Source: Boswellia sacra | Taxonomy: Eukaryota > Streptophyta > Magnoliopsida > Sapindales > Burseraceae | Length of the DNA stretch: 64,000 nt | Reading direction: 5' to 3' | Assembly (NCBI GenBank): GCA_013180625.2 | Contig: SNVD02002362.1 | Coordinates: forward strand, 1-64,000 | Shown here: one piece after another, positions 34,614 through 46,844 of the stretch | Layout of the letters: each line of letters begins with the position of its first letter | How positions within the stretch are numbered: position 1 is the first letter of the stretch | Made by a program: the position numbers and the translations under genes | The notes under the pieces: model-generated | The model's input: the letters and a program-made list of their open reading frames with translations, nothing else | Told to the model about the DNA's origin: nothing | Database searches by the model: none

Positions 34614-36428
34614 TGTTAGCCCTAAGGCTACATGATAATTTTGATGATAACAATACACATTGATTAATAAAGATTTACTAACATGTTTATTTATGTGTAA
34701 GAGTAAGATCATTAAAATAATTTTAAAATCAAGAAGAGGCTTATTAAAATGAAGTGTTGAAGCTAAGGAGAAGACTCCATGTTAAAGGCACCAAAGTTTA
34801 AGAAAAAGGATTGACTCAAGGAATGTGACACATGAGCAATGTTCAATCAATTGGTCATATATATCTCTAAAAATATCCAAATGACATGATTCTTGAGCCT
34901 TTGAAAAGCTTACTCAATTTATAACATTTCATATGTTTTAGGAAAATTCAAATTTCAAGTGTAAGGTTGTCCAAATCATCATGCAAGTTGAAAGACAAAT
35001 GGAAGCAGCTGACATGAGCATTGAATACTCCTTTGGACATATCTTGAGCTATAAAAATCAAAATGACTTGATTCTTATGGCATTAGAAATATGACTTAAT
35101 GAAGAACATTTCATATGTTTTAAAAAAATTCAAATTTCAAACAGAAGGCCGGCATAATTGACATGCAATTTGGTGGACTGACACAGAGAAGAAAAATCAA
35201 CTCAAATGAGCACCGAATGGTGTTTTGGCCATATCTTAAGATAGAGATATCCAAATTCTTTGATTCTTAATGTTTTCGAAAGCTTATTCAAATATGAAGA
35301 TCTTTTATGTTTTGAAGAAATTCAAATTTCAAACAGAATACTGACAGAATTATCATTCAATTCGGTGGACTGACACAAGGAAGAAAAATCAAGTCACATG
35401 ATTTTGGCCATATCTTGAGCTACAGATATCCAAATGACTTGATTCTTGATGCGTTGGAAAGCTTATTCAAATGTGCAGATCTTTTATGTTTTGCATATTT
35501 TCAAATTTCAAACAGAACATTGACAAAATTGGCAGACAAGATTACGGTTTTTATGGTGGGCAGAAAATTTGGAGATGGTGTCTTCACTTGATTAAGTTCA
35601 TCCTATTTGCCTATAAAAGGAGCCCTTCTTCCATGCATTCAGCAAGTGCAAGAGAAACATTTTATCAAGCAAAAAGACAAGAGAAATATCAAGTCTAGAG
35701 GGCTTTTATATTCTTTATCTACTCTTTGAAGAGAGTTGTACTTTTGTTGTAAAAATTTTCTTTGTTTTTGTATTGTAGTGAGAGTGAGATCTTCTTGTAA
35801 AGGATAAAAGTTATCCTTGAGAGAACTCTTTCCTTGGTGAGTTTGTTCATCAAGAAGAACTCTTGGTGTGGTGTTATCAAGAGTTGAAGGAAGTTTCCTT
35901 GGTAAGGTTGTTCATCAAGAAGAACTCTTGGTGTGGTGTTATCAGAGTTGAAGAAAGTTGCCTTGGTGAGGTTGTTCATCAAGAAGAACTCTTGGTGTGG
36001 TGTTATCAAGGGTTGAAGAAGTTGCCTTGGTGAGGTTGTTCATCAAGAAGAACTCTTGGTGTGGTGTTATCAAGAGTTGAAGGAAAAAGTCTTGGTGAGG
36101 TTGTTCATCAAGCAAGTTGTAAAGATTTCTACAACTTAGTGGAAAGCTTAGCTCGTGGAGCTAGGAGCCCGTGGACGTAGGCAAGGTTTGCCGAACCACG
36201 TAAATTGAGTTTGCACTCTCTCTATCCCTATCTCTTTATATTTAGTTGCACTTATGATTGTACTTTATTGCTATTCTCTTGATTGCATTCTATTTTCATC
36301 TTCTTCATCTTTATTCTCAAAGAAAGAGTTAAATAATTTTGAACTTTCAAGAAAAGTTTTCTAAATTCTTTTTTATAAATAAAAACCCAATTCACCCCCC
36401 CTCTTGGGTTGCCATACCTGGGTCAACA
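34614..36428 (+). mobile_element. Solo Sirevirus LTR with perfect TSD
   Basis: 1815 bp, TGTTAGCCC to GGTCAACA, flanked by GAAAT on both sides (34609-34613 and 36429-36433). It is of the Sirevirus A LTR family but longer because of an internal tandem array. The uninterrupted target can be seen in the solo Athila LTR near 12400. Confidence 0.92.
35850..36115 (+). repeat. ~65-bp tandem repeat array in the solo Sirevirus LTR
   Basis: About four units, each with GAACTCTTGGTGTGGTGTTA followed by a CTTGGTGAGGTTGTTCATCAAG-type half. Sirevirus A LTRs have one or two such units at the same place (about 16070 and 22340-22440), so the array expanded here. Confidence 0.85.
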
Positions 36429-37482
36429 GAAATTAGTGGTCAAAGTTAGTGCATATGATGATCCAAATTGTCAAAAAGATATTTTACAATTGTCCCTTTG
36501 TAATTTGTCAAGTTTGCCCCTGAATGTATCTATAAATAGAGGTGCATTGTGACCCATTAGGGCATCTTGGCTTTGGCTGGGATCTCCTATTATTGTGTTT
36601 TCTCTCTTGTGTTTTGTTCTCTTAATGTTATTAATAAATCTTTTTTTTCTTGCAATTAGTTTTCTTCCTTTCATCATGTCTTGCTAAATTCTCTTGCTAA
36701 GGTGAAAGGGTGAAACCCTTTATATGAGAATAAGGATTCTCTAATCCTTTAATATGTGCTTAAAAATCATAGTCTTTTGTTATTTATTTTATATGATTTA
36801 TATTTATTTCTCTAATCAATCTTGACACCCCTCATAAAGTGGAGGTCTTGATCCATTATAGACAATCTTTAGTGCATCAAATGCTTGGATCATTTCTAGA
36901 TGTCGTATGGTTTTTTCTTACCGACAAAAGTCTAGTTGGAAACCTTGATTTCTTTTAGACATATCGTGATTGGCACATTGAATTTTTGAACCCATTTACA
37001 AGAAGTGGTAAAATGGGCTTAAATGACATATCTTTCGATTTGAACCTCCTTGATGTGTGATTTCAATTGAGTTATAATTGGGTATTTATCCTTATTTGAT
37101 AGATGAAGGAAGGATCCTTTAACCTTAACTTTGATTATTATCGTGTTAATTCTTTTTACTTGTATTTTAAGTATTCTTGTTTTTTGCTTATGAACTTGTT
37201 CTTTCATTTGCTATGGTAGGTTTTACCGCCTATTTCCATGGATGGTTTTAAGACCTTTTGCTTTTATTTTACATTTGAATGGTCGGTAGTACCGCCTCCC
37301 ATCTTTACTTATATTTGTTAACATTATCTTTTTATTTATTCAATCGTTCATATTATATTTGCTCTTCTTTTAGTTTGTATTGATAAATCCCCTTTCTCGT
37401 GAATCGACCCCAGTCTTACCAGGTTTATTACTTTGACACTTTTATACTTGGGAGATAATTCTTTTTGGATGTGTCAAGTTTT

Positions 37483-37500
37483 TGGCATCGTTGTCGACGA
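37483..37500 (+). other. Primer binding site of Athila copy 2 (tRNA-Asp type, mutated)
   Basis: TGGCATCGTTGTCGACGA starts 6 bases after the LTR. It resembles TGGCGCCGTTGCCGGGGA, the tRNA-Asp-complementary site kept intact in copy 3, with C-to-T and G-to-A type changes. Confidence 0.8.
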
Positions 37501-37669
37501 AGTTGAAATTTGATAAAAGTATTTCTTTTTCTCATTTTAGATCTCTTTTTTTTTTTTTTGTTGTGTGCTCATCTTTTTCTTTCCTTTTCTCTTTTAAAAA
37601 TGCATGAAAATTTGGTCATGCACATCTAGTGGTAGACTTGATAGGAAAACATTGTCTTTCTCAGAAAAT

Positions 37670-39260
37670 ATGGCTGATAATCAAGTGGAAAGGTTCATGA
37701 ATCAAGGGGACAATCGTTCCCAATAAAATGACCAAAACCAACCAAGAACCCTTAAAGATTACATGAATCTGGTACGGACTAGTACACCATCTTGTGTAGT
37801 TTCTCCTCCTAATGCAATCCATTTCAATTTCAAACCGAGTTTACTTCGACTTTTACCCACCTTTCATGGCCTTGATATGGAGAACCCATATTCACACTTA
37901 AAAATCTTTGAAGAGGTGTGTAACTCCTACGATGACCCAAATTGTAGCATAAACACCATTAGATTAAAGCTTTTTCCTTTTTCTTTAAAAGATAAAGCTA
38001 GGACATTGATACAAAATTTTAAGTCAAGTTCCATTAGTTCAAGGGATGAGATAAAACAACAATTTTTGAAAAAAATTTTTTCTCACCCATAGAACAAATT
38101 CTCTTAAAAGACAAATCACCACTTTCACTCAAAAATAAGGAGAAACCGTTTACCAATGTTAGAAAAGGTGTAAAGAATTACTTAATACCTGTCCTCACCA
38201 TGGTGTTGAAACTTAGAGAATAGTTACACACTTCTATGAAAGGTTAACACCTCAAGATAGCCAACTAGTAGAGCTAATGTGTAACGGACAATTTTGGGAT
38301 AAAGACCCCGAGGAAGCAATTGACTATCTAGATTCATTAGCAGACAAAGCCCAAAATTGGGACACTACTAGCACCTATAAGATACCAAGCAAAGCCCCAC
38401 CCTTGACATCCAATAGAGGTGTTTACAACCTTAGGGAAGACCATGACCTTCAACCCAAATATGCATCGCTAGCTAGAAAAGTTGAGGCTTTGGAAATTAA
38501 AAAGAGTGGTCAATTGAATTCTATTCAAGAAGCTGTCTGTCACATTTGTAATGATAATGACCATCCTACTGATGGGTGCCCAACTTTGCCTGCCTTTAGG
38601 AATATCTCCATGAACAAGTCAGTGCCTTGAACATCTTCAAACGGCCAAATCACAATCCATACTCACAAACCTAAAATCCCGGTTGGAGAAATTATCCGAA
38701 TTTTAGTTGAAAAAATGACAATCATACACAATCTTCACAAGTTCTTTTTCAAACACATCAAAATTTTCAAAATTCTCATGATCATACATATGCTCCTCCT
38801 CCTACGAAGGACCTTGAAGAAACATTGCATTCATGCATTACAAAGCAAGAGACCTTCAATAGTCAGACTGCTCAAACATTAGCAAATTTGTCAGACAATC
38901 TTACAAAATTTGCATCCACATTTAGCATTCAAGAAAAAGGAAAATTTCCTTCTTAAACATTACAAAACCCCAAAGATCAACCTAACTCAAGTGCAGATAG
39001 TTCAAATAGCCATTATGTGGACTAAGCTAAATCAGTCATAACCCTTCGCAATGGTAAGGTTGTTGAAAAACACATTCCTAAACCTTATGAGAAAGAAGAA
39101 AAATCGATCTCTAAAGGTCAGGAAGAGGTTACCAAACCAACACCTAGCAAAAAAGGAATTAAATCCCCACCTGTGCCTTCATTTCTTTCAGCATTAGCAC
39201 AATAAAAGAAGTCAACTCATAATTCTGAAATCTTTTAAATTTTCAAATAGGTAAAGGTCA
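37670..39260 (+). pseudogene. Athila copy 2 gag
   Basis: ATG at 37670 (MADNQVERF). The capsid region carries PTFHGLDMENPYSHLKIFEEVC, LFPFSLKDKARTL and FWDKDPEEAIDYLDSLADKA. A CHICNDNDHPTDGC knuckle of C-x2-C-x4-H-x4-C spacing lies near 38538. The C-terminal part has the Athila-type VTLRNGKVVE and VNIPLLDVIKQLP motifs. Stops start at about 37721, with a frameshift between about 38090 and 38270. It would package element RNA if intact. Confidence 0.85.
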
Positions 39261-42200
39261 ATATTCCCTTGTTAGATGTCATCAAACAGTTACCTTCTTA
39301 TGCAAAATTTTTTAAACATTTGTGCACTGTGAAAAGAAAATTGAATGTAAAAAAGAAGGCCTTTCTAGCCAAGCAAGTAAGTGCTATTCTTCGAAACAAT
39401 AATATAGTGAAATATAAGGATCCAAGTAGTTCTACAATTTCATTTATTATTGGAGATCATAAAATTGAACAAGCTTTACTTGATCTTGGTACTAGTGTGA
39501 ATTTGCTTCCATGCTTGATTTTCTAGAAACTCAATCTAGGTGAGTTAAAACCAACTTCTGTGACTCTTTTGCTTGCTAATAGATCAATTAAAGTGCCAAG
39601 GGGAGTAGCAGAAGATGTGTTAGTTCAATTCGATAAATTCATTTATCGAGTGGATTTTATTGTCTTGTATACACAACCAGTGGAAGTATGTAATTCAATT
39701 TCTGTTATTTTAGGGCTTCCATTTTTAGCTACTCCTAATGCTTTGATTAATTGCAGGAATGCAGTCATGAAGCTATCATTCGGGAACATGACATTGGAAC
39801 TTAACATTTTTAATATGTGCAAATAACCACATGAAGAAGATGATGAAATTGAGGAGGCTAATATGATTGAAACTATTATGGAAGACCGCATCCAAAGAGG
39901 GAGTTCTTATGACCCTTTGGAAACCTGGTTAGTCAATTTATTAGAATCAAGTATGCAATTAGAGCTTGATCTTTCTAATATATGTTCTTTATTGGATTGT
40001 GCATAGGTAATGGAAAAAGGCTCAAAACCACAATTCAAAGAATTGAGGCAAATGAATGAAAGTAGGGAAGAGGAAGCTCCCAACTTAGAACTGAAGCCCT
40101 TACCTAAATGACTAAAATGCGTATATCTTGGGGAGAATCAGACATATCCAGTGGTAATTTCTTCATCCTTCACAAGCGAGCAACAAGTTAAGTTGATAGA
40201 AGTGCTTAAAAGTCATAAAAATGCAATTGGGTGGACTTTAAAAGACATAAAAGGCATTAACCCTTTGATTTGTATTGTACACATAGAATACATTTATAAG
40301 AAAATGCCAAAACATCCCATCAACCTCAAAGAAGATTAATTCCACATATGAAAGAGGACATTAGGCCTGAAGTTCTTAAATTACTTGATGTGGGAATTAT
40401 CTACCCTATCTCAGATAATAAGTGGGTAAGCCCCACACAAGTAGTACCTAAGAAATTTGGCATTACAGTAGTCAAAAATGAAAGGGGTGAATCATTGCCA
40501 ACTCAAGTCTCATCTAGTTGGAGGATATGCATTGACTATAGAAAATTAAATGTCGTCACCAAAAAGGATCATTTTCCCTTACCATTCCTTGACCAAATTT
40601 TAGAAAAAGTGACAGGGCATTCTTACTACTGCTTTCTTAATGGATACTTAGGCTATTATCAAATTCCCATTGCAGTTGAAGACATTCACGTGCCCCTTCG
40701 ACACTTTTGCATTGAGAAGGATGCCTTTCGGACTTTGTAATACTCCAGCTACTTTTCAAAGATGCACGTTAAGCATTTTTAGTGATATGGTTGAGCATTG
40801 TTTAGAAGTTTTCATGGATGATTTAATTGTCTTTGGAAATTCTTTTGATAATTGTCTAGAAAACTTAAAAAAGTCTTAAAAAGGTGTAAAGAAAAAAGTC
40901 TTATTTTGAATTGAAAAAAATGTCATTATACGGTTACTTCGGGAATTGTCTTAGGTCATGTGGTGTCTTCTAAGGGAATTGAAGTGGACAAAGTAAAAGT
41001 GGAATTAATTTCCCATTTGCCTCCGTCAAAAACAGTCAAAGAGGTCCGTTCATTCGTAGGACATGCTGGATTTTATAGGAGATTCATAAGAAATTTCAGT
41101 GCTATATCTAAACCTCTTTGTAACCTCTTAATAAAAGACACTTCTTTTGAATGGACTCAAAATGTCAAAATGCTTTTGATAAGTTAATTGTACTTTTAAC
41201 AACTGCTCTAATTATACAATCTTCTGATTGGTCATTGCCTTTTGAATTGATGTGTGATGCGAGTGACTATACCGTTCGTGCTATCTTAGGACAAAGAAAA
41301 GAAGGTAAGCCTTATTTGATATACTATGCAAGCAGGGCTTTAAATGATGCACAAATGAATTACACAACAACTAAAAAAGAATTATTTGCAGTAGTATTTG
41401 CATTGGACAAATTTTGATCTTATTTAATTGGTTCTCCAACGATTGTTTACACTGACCATGCAGCTGTGAGCTATTTAATGTCTAAATAGGATACAAAACC
41501 TAGATTGATACAGTTGATCTTATTGCTCCAAGAATTCAACATCACAATAAAGGATAAGAAAGGAGTCCAAAATGTCGTTATAGATCATCTATCAAAATTA
41601 ATGATAGAGACATTAACTGACACTTCACCTATCAATGAATCTTTTCCTGATGAATTTTTATTCTCTGTTGTTGCAGTACCTTGGTTTGCTAGCATTATAA
41701 ATTTGCTTGCAATAGGAGAAATGCCACCTCATTGAAATGCTTAAGACAAAAGGAAGTTTTTGACCGAGGTGAAGAATTTTTATTGGGATGACCCATATCT
41801 ATTCATATATTGTCTGGACCACATAATTAGAAGTTGCATACCCGACAATGAGGTAAGCAGTTTCATTAATTTTTATTATTCCGAAGCATGTGGATGACAC
41901 TTTTTGTCTAAAAAAATAGCTTCTAAAATCTTGCAATGTGGAATTTATTGGCCCACCTTATTTAAAGATGCACATGCTTTTTGCAAAACTTGTGAAAATT
42001 GTAAATAATTGGGATCGATTTCAAAACGAAACATGATGCCTTTGAATCTCATTCTTGTTGTCGAAATCTTTGATTGTTGGGGTATTGATTTTATGGGACC
42101 TTTTCCGCCATTATTTGGTTTTGTGTACATTCTTGTTGTAGTAGACTATGTTTCAACATACGTCAAGGGAATTCCATGTCGAAACAATGATCACAAAACA

Positions 42201-43498
42201 GTTGTCAAATTCTTGAAATAGATTATCTTATGTAGATTTGGAATTCCTTGGGCCATTATTAGCGATGGGGGTACACATTTTTGTAACAAACCGTTTAAAA
42301 CTCTAATGAAAAAATGTGGAATAACTCATAAAGTTTCTACACCTTATCACCCGCAAACAAGTGGACAAGTTGAATTAGCTAATATGGAGATAAAACAGAT
42401 CTTAGAAAAAATGGTTAACCCAAACCGTAAAGATTGGTCTTTAAGACTTAATGATGCACTTTGGACTTATCGAACTGTTTTCAAAACATCATTGGGAATG
42501 TCTCCTTATAGATTAGTTTATGGAAAACCTTGTCACTTGCCTGTGAAAATTGAGCATAAAGCTTATTGGGCCATTAAAACATTTAACACAAATTTGGATG
42601 ATCCTTGCAAGTTACGTAAACTCCAACTGAATGAACTTGAAGAAATGAGGAATGAGGCTTATGAAAATTCTAAAATCTACAAAGAAAAATTTTCACAAAT
42701 AAAACATTTGCTTGTTTGCTTTGGAAACTTTCGTTTTTTGACAAAACGATACTTGGTCTTTATGCTCTGCTTCCAGGACTTGGCAAATTTCTTCTTAGAA
42801 TTCTTCTCCTTTTTGCACTTGCAAGGTGATAGACGAGAACATCCAAATTCTTGCGACTTTTTGTTACAAGCTTCGATACCATTAATAGAAACAAGGGTTA
42901 CACTAAGGATAGACTCACGAGAGACTCGGCTAGTATTCCGTGTCCCTAATACAAAGCCATGGTATCCTTTATATAGGCAAAGCCAGGATACTATGCTAGG
43001 ATGCTTCCTTATCTAAAAAAAATCTCCTTTACACGTCATTACATACTTTATGTCACATCACACTACTTTACAACTCATACCTTATCACTATCATCATTAC
43101 ACTGAACACCTCACTACATGACTCACACATAAAGACAACATTACATTATTAAACTATCATGACTCATCTCATGCTTTATTGCTAATTTCTTTGTAGATTT
43201 TAGAATTTTCATAAGCCTCATTCCTGATTTTTTTCATGACAAATTTATTGTTAGAAAATCTTTTGAGCTATCACAAAAAGTTCTTTTATATTATTGAAGA
43301 TTACATTTGTTTCTTGGTAAACTTTGGTCTCGTTGGACTGGACCTTTCGTTGTTAAAAATGTTTTCTCTCATGGAGCTGTTGAAATAGAGAACCCAAAAA
43401 GTGGTAATGTTTTTAAAATTAATGGACAACGGTTAAAACCATTCTTTGAAAATTTTAATAAAAATGAAGAGTCCATTACTTTAATCAATCATTTTTAA
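39261..43498 (+). pseudogene. Athila copy 2 pol: protease, RT, RNase H, integrase
   Basis: Protease LLDLGTSVNLLP (near 39480) and the following LANRSIKVPRGVAEDVLVQ are of Athila type. RT covers WRICIDYRKLN and FMDDLIVFGNSF (near 40815). RNase H has CDASDYTVRAILGQ and TDHAA (near 41454). Integrase has [19 protein letters not shown] and [17 protein letters not shown] (near 42340) and ends with [15 protein letters not shown]. Many stops and shifts are present, and a ~500-base insert with inverted arms splits the integrase end (42688-43185). Confidence 0.9.
42651..43222. repeat. Insert flanked by a 37-bp inverted copy of the integrase gene
   Basis: 42651-42687 reappears exactly as its reverse complement at 43186-43222, and integrase sequence then resumes forward (FHDKFIVRKSFEL region). 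The ~500 bases between the arms are not recognised. The right arm is made of integrase sequence rather than a transposon terminus, so a fold-back or template-switch repair event fits better than a MITE. Confidence 0.75.
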
Positions 43499-43625
43499 GG
43501 ATTGATTTTTCCCGGTCAAGTGGCAGATACGGTACTTCATGACTTTTAAAGTCGATTTTTCAGTTCCCTGGAAACTATTGCTCACCTTGCATTCATTTTC
43601 TTTTCTTCTGCCTCATTTTCTTCAC

Positions 43626-44174
43626 ATGGATACCATTCTCTTGAAGTTGCACTTACGTTTTTCCTCTCTTCCTCAAAATGATTTGCTTAAAATTTACAAA
43701 GCTCGCGCAGAAAGACTAAGGATGTTGATGCACAAAGGTATTCCTGCTGATTTAAGATGGTTAATTGAAGCCAATGTTCAATTTTCTTGTGACTTTTTAG
43801 ATAATCTTGTTTTTGACATGCTTGGTTTGGGAAAAAGCTCTTACACCAAAAAGCAAAGAGCGAAAAGGTTACAATTTTGTCACAAATGTGCAAGATGGAC
43901 TTGTAACCAGTGTTACTGCTCTTTGGGATATTTGTCTAGCAATCGAGAGGATAAGCTACAGTTCATCAAGAATGGACTGAGTTGGGAGCCTTTGGATAAT
44001 ATCCAATTGACTCTTGAGACACATTCTTGTGGAATTGTGTAGCGTAAAATTTTGAAAATATAGACACAATTTCGAGAAGAGTAGACATGTTACAGTCTCG
44101 ATAATCTGACTCAAAATGACCATGTGTGCTAGTTTATAAGAAAACTAGATGGGAAGTATATCCCTAACTCATAG
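43626..44174 (+). pseudogene. Basic Cys-motif protein gene, copy 2 (dead by stops only)
   Basis: 549 bases from ATG to the shared final TAG, exactly the length of copy 1, so no net indel. The conserved blocks are present: DLRWLIEANVQ, GKSSYTKKQRAKRL, CHKCARWTCNQC and NREDKLQFIKNGL. Four premature stops, all TAG, lie at 44040, 44061, 44082 and 44130. Three of them replace a codon that is Gln in copy 1 and/or 3, and one replaces Trp. The upstream acceptor-like block is present at about 43509-43575. It was probably functional until C-to-T/G-to-A decay. Confidence 0.8.
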
Positions 44175-44246
44175 AAGGTGTTTAAGCCTTTCCTAGATGT
44201 AAAACTAGAGGAAGATGTGAGTCACGGTCGCAACTACCTGTGCATA
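44175..44246 (+). other. Post-stop conserved block, copy 2
   Basis: It continues in frame as KVFKPFLDVKLEEDVSH and further, matching the block after the same stop in copies 1 and 3 but more diverged. Four of the changes from copy 1 are silent third-position changes. Confidence 0.5.
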
Positions 44247-44444
44247 TGCATGTGTGCTATCATTTTTGAATTTAATTGCCTTACAGCTGTCATTTTTTAT
44301 ATTTTATCTTACGGTTGACTTGTGCATTTATACTGTCCTATTTCTATCATTTTTTTGAATTTCTATGCTTTATTGTCAAGCTTTTTCAACTAACAACCGA
44401 GCTACCTATATATACGTTATCATTAGAATACCTTTTTCGCACTC

Positions 44445-44453
44445 CATAAATAT
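44445..44453 (+). promoter_or_regulatory. TATA-box-like element upstream of LOG, copy 2
   Basis: CATAAATAT lies 59 bases before the LOG ATG, at the same place as TATAAATA in copy 1, with shared flanks (CTTTTT, CTTGTTCTTCA, ATAGTTAG). Confidence 0.35.
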
Positions 44454-44503
44454 GACATCTCTTGTTCTTCACTTCACACATATAGTTAGAGAGTTGTATA
44501 GAC

Positions 44504-45153
44504 ATGGAGGGAACCTCAAATCGTCGAATCCAAAAGATATGTATATTCTGTGGATCAAAACCTAGAAAAAGTAAAGAGTTTATAGCAATAGCAAATTATC
44601 TTGGTAGGCTATTAGCTGAAAGAAAGATTCATGTGGTTTACGGGGGAGGTAGCCTCGGGTTAATAGGTTGTGTGTCAACAGCTGCACTTGTAGGAGCAGT
44701 CAAGTTTTAGGTGTTATTCCTAAACCTCTAGTTGTAGAAAGCATCATTGGAAAAACGGTTGGATAGAAGTTACATGTCTTCTCTATGTATAAACGCGTGA
44801 CATATATACTTATCAATTTAGATGCCTTTACTGCTTTACCAGTTAGCTTTGGTACTCTTGAAGAAATTTTTCAAATTGCCTTTTGAGCCCAACTGAATCT
44901 CCATAAAAAACCCATAGGTTTGTTTAATGTTAAAAATTTCTTTGATCTTTTGATACGTTTTGTTGATGCAGCTGTAGAACAGAATTTCAACCCTCATTCG
45001 GTGCGACAAATTCTTGTTTCTGCCACTACTGCTAGTAAATTAGTTGATAAATTGCAGGCAGTCAAGTATAAACCTGACCCAGCTATAACTCAAATTAATT
45101 GGTCAAGGAGACAAAACAAAAAGTGCAAATTGGATTTGAATCTCTGTTTGTAA
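44504..45153 (+). pseudogene. LOG-like: LOG-like cytokinin-activating enzyme gene, copy 2
   Basis: ATG at 44504 with MEGTSNRRIQKICIFCGSKP, the YGGGSLGL loop, then a frameshift near 44690. Stops follow near 44765 and 44885, the latter TGA in place of the Trp of WAQLN. The signature is degraded to PVSFGTLEE, losing two Gly. The end, KLDLNL, matches the family tail. Intronless like the others; inactive. Confidence 0.88.
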
Positions 45154-45474
45154 TTTTTCTTTTATTTTATTTGTAGCATTTTATTTTATGTGTCTTTCAG
45201 GTCGTCTCTTTTGAATAACTAAAACTTCAGATAATGTCTCATATACTTTATGTCTCTATATTTAAACATTAAGGACAATGTTTCATTTGGTTGGGGGGAA
45301 ACGATAGTAGACATAAATGTGTCTTATATTTTCTTTTTGCAAAAAGAAAAAAAAAAGAGTTAGTAATTAGATTCAGAGTGTGGTGTAAGGAGTTCAAATC
45401 CTCTTGAGACGTGTTCTGGGACAGCAATGACAGAGTAAAGAGGGCCATTTTGAACTCTTGAAACCTATTAGTTC
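45154..45474 (+). other. Truncated 3' tail of Athila copy 2
   Basis: It holds the hairpin at 45265-45282 (AACATT and AATGTT arms), followed by TTGGGGGG and an A-rich tract near 45345. It ends at the Sirevirus LTR. No gene. Confidence 0.6.
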
Positions 45475-46322
45475 TGAAAGTACGCAGTTATAAGAATAAT
45501 AACAATAAACTATAATGTAAATTGGCACAGGAGGATTTTACGTGGTTCTAAAACCTACATCCACGGACAGCTAAAGAGCTGCAATTCACTAAGTTCTTGT
45601 TTGTACAATCTTTAGGATCGTTTACAGTGCTGACTCACTCTCACACACTGACCTAATCTTTGTAAAATAAAATCCTGCCAAGATCTTAAACTCTAGTGAC
45701 ACTACCCACTCTCTGTCATAGATAACTTAACAACACACTGTTAAGTTATATATAACAATGATGTTTGATACTGAATTACATAAACACTTAACTCGCAAGC
45801 TCTCTCAAGTATCTACTGACTCAATCAGATCTAATCAAATATTGATGCACGATTTCTACCTCTCATACATGAATCAAAGACTCAAAAAATCAAATCAATA
45901 AAGCATTCCTATTTGCATTGAAGCTCTCCTCTTTAATTCTTGGAATGTCGAAACCTAAACTCACACAACATACCGCTCTATTTCATTATGAAAGTATAAC
46001 GGTATATATAGTGGTATGCCTGAACAAACCTGTAAAAATTCTAATAAAAAACACATTAGGATAAGGAGAAATATAATAGGAATAGATATAATTAAACTCC
46101 TGAAGGAATTAGGACACATATAAATATTCTCCTATTTTAATTAAGATAGAAGAAACAATATCCTAATCTAAGGAGATATTTATTGTAAACCAAATACTTC
46201 CTATAATATTCTTCTGAAAATAGTAAAATACGACTTAACATAATATTCTAGTTTTATCAAAAGTTGTACAAAAAATAACATGTGTATGGCACATGCATAT
46301 GTGTCACACGTTGATAGTAACA
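45475..46322 (-). repeat. 3' LTR of Sirevirus B
   Basis: In the minus sense it starts TGTTACTATCAACG right after the purine tract CCAAAAAGGGGGAGAT (46338-46323), which is the likely PPT. It ends near CTTTCA at 45475, about 850 bp. There is no second copy in the window, so the 45475 border is tentative. Confidence 0.65.
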
Positions 46323-46844
46323 ATCTCCCCCTTTTTGGCAGCTTGTGATGAAAACACTAAACTATTTCTGATCAAATAAAAATCACACAATGATAAGCCA
46401 GTCATAACAATAAGCAATCATAATAGATCAAACATAAACATCGTGTTTAGAGAAATAACAATAGTATGTAGTTACAAAAAATATAACAGAACAATGTCTG
46501 ATTATATAGATCCTCCAAAATAACACAAAGTGCAGTTGACAAACTTGTCAAACAACACTACAACCATTTTCATGATCAGAGCAAATAAAAAACATCCATC
46601 AAAGGAAATAAGTAATGTCACAGACACAGTAAAAACACAAAGCATCAAAGTAATTTGAATGCACATACAAAGCAAGCATAGCATAAGAAGTTCTTACTCC
46701 CCCTCTTACTCTATACTTACAACCCTTGATAGAAAGCAGTAACAAAAACAGACTTAGAAGCAACAATTATAGCAAAAATATATAAAAAAACAGTAACTAA
46801 ACTCCTTATCTCCGCCTTGATTTCAGCATAAGTGCCAAAGGCAC

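Larger units (their letters stand above)
34151..37476 (+). repeat. 5' LTR of Athila copy 2, with nested solo LTR
   Basis: It starts TTATGAACAC (TG mutated) and ends GATGTGTCA, collinear with the solo LTR at 11939-13470 except for the nested insertion at 34614-36428. A TCTATAAATAGAGG promoter site lies near 36528. Confidence 0.85.
34151..45474 (+). mobile_element. Athila-lineage retrotransposon, copy 2 (3' end lost)
   Basis: 5' LTR, tRNA-Asp-type PBS, gag, pol, Cys-motif ORF, LOG and part of the 3' tail are present in order. The tail stops at 45474, where a Sirevirus LTR begins, and no 3' LTR was found. All coding parts are broken. Compared with copy 1 it keeps the whole gene order, giving the family reference structure. 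Confidence 0.9.

Noticed and set aside
35850..36115. Regularly spaced repeats that could suggest a CRISPR-like array
   Set aside because: Units are contiguous ~65-bp tandem copies with no unique spacers, within an LTR of a plant retrotransposon.
42690..43016. C-terminal ~110 residues of the ORF ending at 43016, as part of integrase
   Set aside because: This is translation through a foreign insert; integrase resumes after 43222.
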